Origin: Thermobifida alba
GTDB lineage: Bacteria > Actinomycetota > Actinomycetes > Streptosporangiales > Streptosporangiaceae
NCBI RefSeq assembly: GCF_023208015.1
Contig: NZ_CP051627.1
Location: 1,674,001 to 1,738,000 of the forward strand
Direction: 5' to 3'
DNA length: 64,000 nucleotides
This document shows positions 59,334-64,000 of this stretch, piece by piece; positions within the stretch are counted from its first letter, which is position 1, and every line of letters begins with the position of its first letter. Both the position numbers and the translations under genes were made by a program. The notes below the pieces were generated by a model, which saw nothing but the letters and a program-made list of their open reading frames with translations, did not search any database and was not told the origin of the DNA.

Positions 59334-60212
59334 TCAGTCCGTGGCGCCGACACCCCGCCCGGCGGCCCGCCGCGGGGCCGCCCGCCGGGCGAGCAGGCCG
59401 TGGCGGGGGGCCAGCAGGTAGGCGGCGGTGAAGGCCAGCGCCTGGACCAGGACGATCATGCCGCCGGGGGCCACGTCCAGCAGGAAGCTGGCGTAGACGC
59501 CCACGACCGAGGCGGTCACCGACACCGCCACCGCGATGAGGACCATCCGCTCGAAGCGGTCGGTGAGCAGGTAGGCGGTGGCGCCGGGGATGATCAGCAT
59601 CGCGACCACCATGATGATGCCGAGCACCTGCAACGCGATGACCACCGTCACCGCCAGCAGGCCCAGCAGCAGCGTCTCCAGGCGGCGCGGGCGCAGCCCG
59701 ATGGCGTGCGCGTGGGTGGGGTCGAAGGCGTACAGGGTCAGGTCGCGGTGCTTGAACGCCACCACCGTCAGCGCCACCACGGTCATCACCACGATCTGCA
59801 CGATCTCGGTGTCGCTGACGCCCAGCGGGTCGCCGAACAGGATGTGCCGCAGGTCGGTGTCGCTGGAGATCCGGGAGATCACCACGATGCCCAGCGCGAA
59901 CATCGCGGTGAACACGATGCCGATCGCGGCGTCCTCCTTGACCCGGGAGGTGCGGTTGACCGCGCCGATCAGCGCCACCGACCCCACGCCGAACACCAGC
60001 GCCCCCACCGCGAAGGGCAGTCCCAACAGGTAGGACAGGACCACGCCGGGCAGCACCGCGTGGGAGACGGCGTCGCCCATCAGCGACCAGCCGATCAGTG
60101 TCACCCAGCACGACAGCACCGCGCACACCGCGCCGGCCAGCACGCTGACCAGCAGCGCCCGCTGCATGAACTCGAAGGTGAAGGGGATGACGAGCCAGTC
60201 GACGAGCGTCAT
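59334..60212 (-). CDS. Metal ABC transporter permease (Mn/Zn/Fe family)
   Basis: A 292-residue permease of the ABC-3 family with about eight membrane segments. FMQRALLVSVLAGAVCAVLSCWVTLIGWSLMGDAVSHAVLPGV is the family signature, and LGIIMVVAMLIIPGATAYLL the typical sixth helix. It forms the membrane channel for manganese, zinc or ferrous iron. The start ATG overlaps the ATPase stop as ATGA. Confidence 0.93.
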   Translation of the reverse strand: MTLVDWLVIPFTFEFMQRALLVSVLAGAVCAVLSCWVTLIGWSLMGDAVSHAVLPGVVLSYLLGLPFAVGALVFGVGSVALIGAVNRTSRVKEDAAIGIVFTAMFALGIVVISRISSDTDLRHILFGDPLGVSDTEIVQIVVMTVVALTVVAFKHRDLTLYAFDPTHAHAIGLRPRRLETLLLGLLAVTVVIALQVLGIIMVVAMLIIPGATAYLLTDRFERMVLIAVAVSVTASVVGVYASFLLDVAPGGMIVLVQALAFTAAYLLAPRHGLLARRAAPRRAAGRGVGATD

Positions 60213-60937
60213 GCGGTCTCCTCCAGGCCGAACGCGCGCAGCAGCATCTCGGGGGCGAGGACCTCCTCGGGAGGGCCGTGCGCCACGACGCGCCGGTGCA
60301 GCAGCACCGCCTCGTCGCACAGCTCGCCCACTCCGGCCAGGTCGTGGGTGGACACCAGCAGGGTGGCTCCGGCGGCGCGCATCTCGCGCAGCACCTGGAT
60401 GATGGTGCGCTCGGAGGGCTTGTCCACCCCCGCGAACGGCTCGTCCAGCAGGAACACGCTGGCCCCCTGGGCGATGCCGCGGGCCACGAACGCGCGTTTG
60501 CGCTGGCCGCCGGAGAGCGCGCCGATCTGCCGGTGGGCCAGGTCGCTCAGCCCCGTGCGTTCCAGGGCCTCGGCCACCGCCTCGTGGTCGGCTCTGCGGG
60601 GGCGGCGGGTGGGGCCCATGTGGCCGTAGCGTCCCATCATCACCACGTCGACCACCCGCACCGGGAAGGCCCAGTCCACCTGTTCGGACTGGGGGACGTA
60701 GCCCAGCAGCCCGCGTCTGCGGGCCCGCTCCGGGGGCAGCCCGTGGATGCGCACGCTCCCCCTCTGCGGGATGACCAGCTCGGCGATAGTCTTGAACAGG
60801 GTGGACTTGCCCGAGCCGTTGGCGCCCAGCAGGCCGCACACCACGCCGTGGCCGACCTCCAGGGTGACGTCGTCGAGCGCCAGGACGTCGCCGTAGCGCA
60901 CGGTGACGCCGTGCACCTGGATCGCGGGGGCGGTCAC
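60209..60937 (-). CDS. Metal ABC transporter ATP-binding protein
   Basis: A 242-residue ATPase with Walker A GANGSGKST, Q-loop GYVPQSEQVDWAFPV (the QxxxVDW form of Mn/Zn transporters), signature LSGGQRKR and Walker B VFLLDEP. It powers the importer formed with the genes on each side; both junctions overlap by 4 bp (ATGA and GTGA). Confidence 0.95.
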   Translation of the reverse strand: MTAPAIQVHGVTVRYGDVLALDDVTLEVGHGVVCGLLGANGSGKSTLFKTIAELVIPQRGSVRIHGLPPERARRRGLLGYVPQSEQVDWAFPVRVVDVVMMGRYGHMGPTRRPRRADHEAVAEALERTGLSDLAHRQIGALSGGQRKRAFVARGIAQGASVFLLDEPFAGVDKPSERTIIQVLREMRAAGATLLVSTHDLAGVGELCDEAVLLHRRVVAHGPPEEVLAPEMLLRAFGLEETA

Positions 60938-61869
60938 GGGCGGTCCCCCTCTCCGGTGAGTCCGGCGACGATGGCCCGGGCGTCGTGGCGCAGCAGGTCC
61001 AGGTAGGTGGGGACCGGGCCGTCGGCGTCGGACAGCGAGTCCACGTACAGGGCCTCGCCCAGGACCGCTCCGGTCTCGCGGGCCACCTGGCGCTGGGCGT
61101 CGTCGTTGACGGTGCTCTCGCAGAAGACGGCGGGGACCTCGTGCTCGCGGACGAACTCCACCACCGAGGCGATCTGCTGCGGGGTGCCCTCGCCGTCGGA
61201 GTTCATCGGCCACAGGTACTTCTCGGTCAGCCCGGTGTCGCGGGCCAGGTAGGAGAAGGCGCCCTCGCAGGTGACCAGGACCCGCTGGTGCTCGGGCAGG
61301 GTGGCCAGTTCGGTGCGCAGGAACTCGCCGATCTCGGTGATCTCGGCCCGGTAGGCCTCGGCGTTGGCCGCGTAGTCGGCGGCGTGGTCGGGGTCGAGGT
61401 CGCTGAGCGCCGCACGGATGTTGTCGACGTAGACCAGGGCCTCGTCGGGGGACATCCAGGCGTGCGGGTTGGGTTTTCCCGCATACCCGCCAGAAGCCAC
61501 CGGGATGGTCTCCACCCCCTCGGTGACCACCCGGGTGGGGACGTCCAGGGGGTCGGTGAACTGCCGGAACCACAGTTCCAGGTTCATGCCGTTGGCGAGG
61601 ACGAGGTCGGCGGCCTGGGCGCGGACCAGGTCGCTGGGGGTGGGATCGTACTCGTGGATCTCGGCGCCGACCCTGGTGATGGACTCCACGCGGACGTGGT
61701 CGCCGGCGACGTTGCGGACCATGTCGGCCAGGACGGTGAAGGTGGTGAGCACCACGGGACGGCCGTCGTCGACCTGCTCGGCGGTGGAGAGGCCGCACGC
61801 GGTGAGGGCGCAGAGCAGGACTCCGGCCACCACCGATCTGAAGGCTCGGCGATCTTCAAAGTTGGTCAC
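60934..61869 (-). CDS. Metal ABC transporter substrate-binding lipoprotein (cluster A-I)
   Basis: A 311-residue lipoprotein with a signal peptide ending in the lipobox LTAC near residue 25. Ligand-site features are the EIHEYDPTPSD loop histidine, KPNPHAWMSPD, CEGAFSYLARDTGL and CESTVNDDAQRQVA. The pattern fits manganese/zinc/iron binding proteins such as MntC/PsaA. It is first in the three-gene operon. The GTG at 61869 lies within a palindrome that fits a metal-repressor operator. Confidence 0.93.
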   Translation of the reverse strand: MTNFEDRRAFRSVVAGVLLCALTACGLSTAEQVDDGRPVVLTTFTVLADMVRNVAGDHVRVESITRVGAEIHEYDPTPSDLVRAQAADLVLANGMNLELWFRQFTDPLDVPTRVVTEGVETIPVASGGYAGKPNPHAWMSPDEALVYVDNIRAALSDLDPDHAADYAANAEAYRAEITEIGEFLRTELATLPEHQRVLVTCEGAFSYLARDTGLTEKYLWPMNSDGEGTPQQIASVVEFVREHEVPAVFCESTVNDDAQRQVARETGAVLGEALYVDSLSDADGPVPTYLDLLRHDARAIVAGLTGEGDRP

Positions 61870-61879
61870 GCCTAACTTT
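61858..61879. promoter_or_regulatory. DtxR/MntR-type operator-like palindrome
   Basis: AAAGTT (61858-61863) and AACTTT (61874-61879) flank a 10-bp centre; extended arms AAAGTTGG/CTAACTTT match in 7 of 8 positions. It covers the GTG start of the lipoprotein gene, 65 bp from the stop end of the DtxR-family gene, and is a plausible autoregulatory metal-repressor site. Confidence 0.5.
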
Positions 61880-61943
61880 TACCACCGGAGCGGCCCGTCA
61901 ATCGCATCCGGGCCGGGTATCGGGGCGGGGGAGGCGTGCGGTG

Positions 61944-62633
61944 TCAGTGGTCGGCGGCGATCCACAGGGCCTCGGCCACGCCGACGCCGATGGAGCGCTC
62001 GTCCTGCCCGTTCTCGCTGTCCAGGCGCACCACGAGGGGGCCGCCGAAGGGCTGGCGTTCCACGAGTTCGACGCGCATGCCGATGCTGATCTGCTGGCTG
62101 GCCAGGTAGCGCAGCAGGGCGGGGTCGGAGTCGTTGACGCGCACGATGACGCCTCCGCTGCCGGGTTCCAGCCGGGCCAGCAGGCGGGTCTCGCGGGTGA
62201 GGATGCGGCCGTCGCTGGTGGGGATGGGGTCGCCGTGCGGGTCGACGGTGGGGTGTCCCAGGTGTTCGGCGATGCGCTCCACGAAGCGGTCGGAGACGAC
62301 GTGTTCGAGGACCTCGGCCTCGTCGTGGACCTCGTCCCAGGAGTATCCGAGCGCCTCGACCAGGTACAGTTCGATCAGCCGGTGGCGGCGCAGCACGGCC
62401 AGGGCGACCTTGTCCCCGGTGGGGGTCAGGCGCACGTCGCCGTAGCGCTGGTGGTCGACCAGTCCCAGCTCACCGAGTTTGCGCAGCATGCCCGAGACCG
62501 AGGAGTTGGAGATCGCCAGCCGTTCGGCGACCCGGGAGATGGTGACCGGGCCGCTTCCGCGCTCCTGCAGGTCGTAGATGACCTTGACATAGTCCTCGAC
62601 CGACGTCGACGGCCGATTCGCAACAGTCGCCAT
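61944..62633 (-). CDS. DtxR-family metal-dependent repressor (MntR/IdeR-like)
   Basis: A 229-residue metalloregulator: winged helix SVEDYVKVIYDLQERGSGPVTISRVAERLAISNSSVSGMLRKLGELGLVDHQRYGDVRLT, dimerisation domain with HRLIELYLVEALGYSWDEVHDEAEVLEHVVSDRFVERIAEHLGHPTVDPHGDPIP, and a C-terminal FeoA/SH3-like domain. It likely represses the adjacent metal uptake operon when Mn or Fe is plentiful. The ATG at 62633 has no clear ribosome site. Confidence 0.94.
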   Translation of the reverse strand: MATVANRPSTSVEDYVKVIYDLQERGSGPVTISRVAERLAISNSSVSGMLRKLGELGLVDHQRYGDVRLTPTGDKVALAVLRRHRLIELYLVEALGYSWDEVHDEAEVLEHVVSDRFVERIAEHLGHPTVDPHGDPIPTSDGRILTRETRLLARLEPGSGGVIVRVNDSDPALLRYLASQQISIGMRVELVERQPFGGPLVVRLDSENGQDERSIGVGVAEALWIAADH

Positions 62634-62844
62634 ACGATCACGCTATCGCGTTCCCCCTGGAAAGTCCGGGGTTCGTTGCCACGCGGGGGCCCCACGGGGC
62701 CCATCCGGCCGCTGAACCGGTTTGGTTAATTTTTCCACCACCTCTCCCCCGCCACCCCGGGCGTGATCTGCGGCTTTCCGGCCACCCGAAACCCCGCGGG
62801 CCTTCCGGTGCGTCATTTGCGGGTGACGATCTGTTGACATTGGC

Positions 62845-62860
62845 CGTGATCCGTATCACG
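62845..62860. promoter_or_regulatory. CRP/GlxR-like palindrome upstream of the LPMO gene
   Basis: CGTGATCCGTATCACG, a perfect inverted repeat of the GTGA-N6-TCAC type bound by CRP-family regulators. It overlaps the zone downstream of a TTGACA (62834-62839) and precedes the CelR-type boxes, suggesting combined control by carbon status and cellobiose. Confidence 0.5.
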
Positions 62861-62880
62861 ATTCTAGTACCAACCCCCTC

Positions 62881-62934
62881 TGGGAGCGCTCCCAGTTCCT
62901 TTCCGCATCCATCCCCATCCCGGGAGCGCTCCTG
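62881..62934. promoter_or_regulatory. CelR/CebR cellobiose-repressor boxes
   Basis: TGGGAGCGCTCCCA at 62881-62894 is an exact match to the 14-bp operator known for CelR of Thermobifida and CebR of Streptomyces. A second, imperfect copy CGGGAGCGCTCCTG lies at 62921-62934. They lie 110-165 bp before the start of the LPMO gene. Confidence 0.85.
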
Positions 62935-63044
62935 GCAGGGGGAGACGATTCCGGACGTCCCATGACGCTCCGGACCCGGTCGCCGCGGCCAGCCCCCACA
63001 GGCCGCGGCGATCCCAGTCCCAACGTCTCTCAAGGAGTTCCACG

Positions 63045-64000
63045 GTGAGAATGAAAAGCCGGCTCGCCGCTCTCGGCGCGCTCGCTGGCTTGACCGCCAC
63101 CCTCGCCGCAGTCGTACCGGCCGAGGAGGCCTACGCACACGGCGCGATGACCTACCCCGCCACCCGCAGCTACCACTGCTACGTCAACGGCATCGAGGGC
63201 GGCGTCGGCGGCGGCCTCGCGCCCACCAACCCCGCCTGCCAGAACCTGCTCGCGGAGAACGGCAACTACCCCTTCTACAACTGGTTCGGCAACCTGATCA
63301 GCGACGCCGGCGGCCGGCACCGCGAGATCATCCCCGACGGCCAGCTGTGCGGCCCCCACCCGCAGTTCAGCGGGCTGAACGCGGTCAGCGAGCACTGGCC
63401 CACCACCACGCTGCAGGCCGGAAGCACCATCACCTTCCAGTACAACGCGTGGGCGCCGCACCCCGGCACCTGGTACCTGTACGTCACCAAGGACGGCTGG
63501 GACCCCAACAGCCCGCTGGGCTGGAACGACCTGGAGCCCGTCCCGTTCGACCAGGTCACCAACCCGCCGATCCGTCCCGGCGGCCCCGAGGGCCCGGAGT
63601 ACTACTGGGACTCCACGCTGCCCAACAAGTCGGGCCGCCACATCATCTACTCGATCTGGCAGCGCTCCGACAGCCCCGAGGCCTTCTACGACTGCACCGA
63701 CGTGATCTTCACCGGCGGCAGCGACGGCGGCAACCCGGGCAACCCCGGCACCCCGGGTGACACCGAGGCGCCCACCGCGCCCGGCACCCCCGTCGCCGGC
63801 ACGCTGAACGGCACCTCCGCCCAGATCAGCTGGCCCGCCGCCAGCGACAACGTCGGCGTCACCGAGTACACCGTCCACGACGCCGCCACCGACGCGGTGC
63901 TGGCCACCACCCGGAACACCAGCGCCACCCTGACCGGGCTGACCCCCGACACCAGCTACTCGGTCTACGTCGTGGCGCGCGACGCGGCGGGCAACACCTC
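63045..64000 (+). CDS. AA10 lytic polysaccharide monooxygenase with FN3 domain (3' end missing)
   Basis: Secreted copper enzyme that cleaves crystalline chitin or cellulose. A signal peptide of 31 residues ends in AYA, and cleavage exposes His32 (HGAMTYP), the first half of the histidine brace. The second is His117 in SEHWPTT. PDGQLCGPHPQFSG, WYLYVTKDGWDP and HIIYSIWQRSDSPEAFYDC follow the AA10 core, very like Thermobifida E7. After a Gly/Pro/Asn linker (about 225-245) an FN3 domain begins (EAPTAPGTPVAGTLNGTSAQISWPAASDNVGVTEY) and runs off the window. A GTG at 63045 with AAGGAG seven bases upstream is preferred over the ATG two codons later. Confidence 0.93.
   Translation, partial: MRMKSRLAALGALAGLTATLAAVVPAEEAYAHGAMTYPATRSYHCYVNGIEGGVGGGLAPTNPACQNLLAENGNYPFYNWFGNLISDAGGRHREIIPDGQLCGPHPQFSGLNAVSEHWPTTTLQAGSTITFQYNAWAPHPGTWYLYVTKDGWDPNSPLGWNDLEPVPFDQVTNPPIRPGGPEGPEYYWDSTLPNKSGRHIIYSIWQRSDSPEAFYDCTDVIFTGGSDGGNPGNPGTPGDTEAPTAPGTPVAGTLNGTSAQISWPAASDNVGVTEYTVHDAATDAVLATTRNTSATLTGLTPDTSYSVYVVARDAAGNT

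Noticed and set aside
1-64000. CRISPR arrays, tRNA or rRNA genes
   Set aside because: No regularly spaced repeats, tRNA cloverleaf ends or rRNA signatures were noticed on either strand. tRNAscan-SE and a CRISPR finder would confirm.

Overview
The window is high-GC actinobacterial DNA. The right edge carries a histidine-brace AA10 polysaccharide monooxygenase preceded by a perfect CelR/CebR box (TGGGAGCGCTCCCA). Together with the overall style this points to a cellulolytic actinomycete, most likely Nocardiopsaceae and Thermobifida-like. That placement is an inference from gene content, not a phylogeny.

Left flank (1-8.4 kb): a truncated assimilatory nitrate reductase gene translationally coupled to a NarK-type nitrate transporter, a small NTF2-fold protein, an APC-type permease, then about 2 kb of decayed DNA holding a frameshifted IS5-type (DDE_Tnp_4) transposase relic on the minus strand.

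Centre (8.5-54.6 kb): one large biosynthetic gene cluster for an anthracycline-like, heavily glycosylated aromatic polyketide. The aglycone set is KS-alpha, KS-beta (Gln for Cys) and ACP; a KSIII, acyltransferase and second ACP for a probable non-acetate starter; an ActIII-type ketoreductase; a di-domain aromatase/cyclase; a PF04199 cyclase; an ABM monooxygenase; an aklanonate-type methyltransferase; a SnoaL-like cyclase; an SDR/NTF2 pair; an NmrA-like reductase; and a SnoK-like Fe/2-oxoglutarate oxygenase. The sugar set is RmlA, RmlB, a 2,3-dehydratase, a 3-aminotransferase, two C-methyltransferases, a 3,5-epimerase, three 4-ketoreductase candidates and two N-methyltransferases. This suits vancosamine/rhodosamine-like amino deoxysugars. 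Six glycosyltransferases and three P450-derived glycosyltransferase partners attach them. A SARP-family regulator opens the cluster, and three heptamer pairs with 11-bp periodicity ahead of biosynthetic operons are candidate SARP sites. A TetR gene heads the right-hand sugar operon and faces two PH-domain membrane proteins across a perfect operator. An intracellular GH29 alpha-L-fucosidase homologue and a DAO-type flavoprotein lie inside that operon, and no conventional drug exporter is visible.

Right flank (54.8-64 kb): a siderophore-interacting flavoprotein, an L-2-hydroxyglutarate oxidase, a probably leaderless DUF4440-type protein, a frameshifted LysE exporter pseudogene, a Mn/Zn/Fe ABC transporter with a DtxR-family repressor, and the truncated LPMO gene behind CelR/CebR and CRP-like sites.
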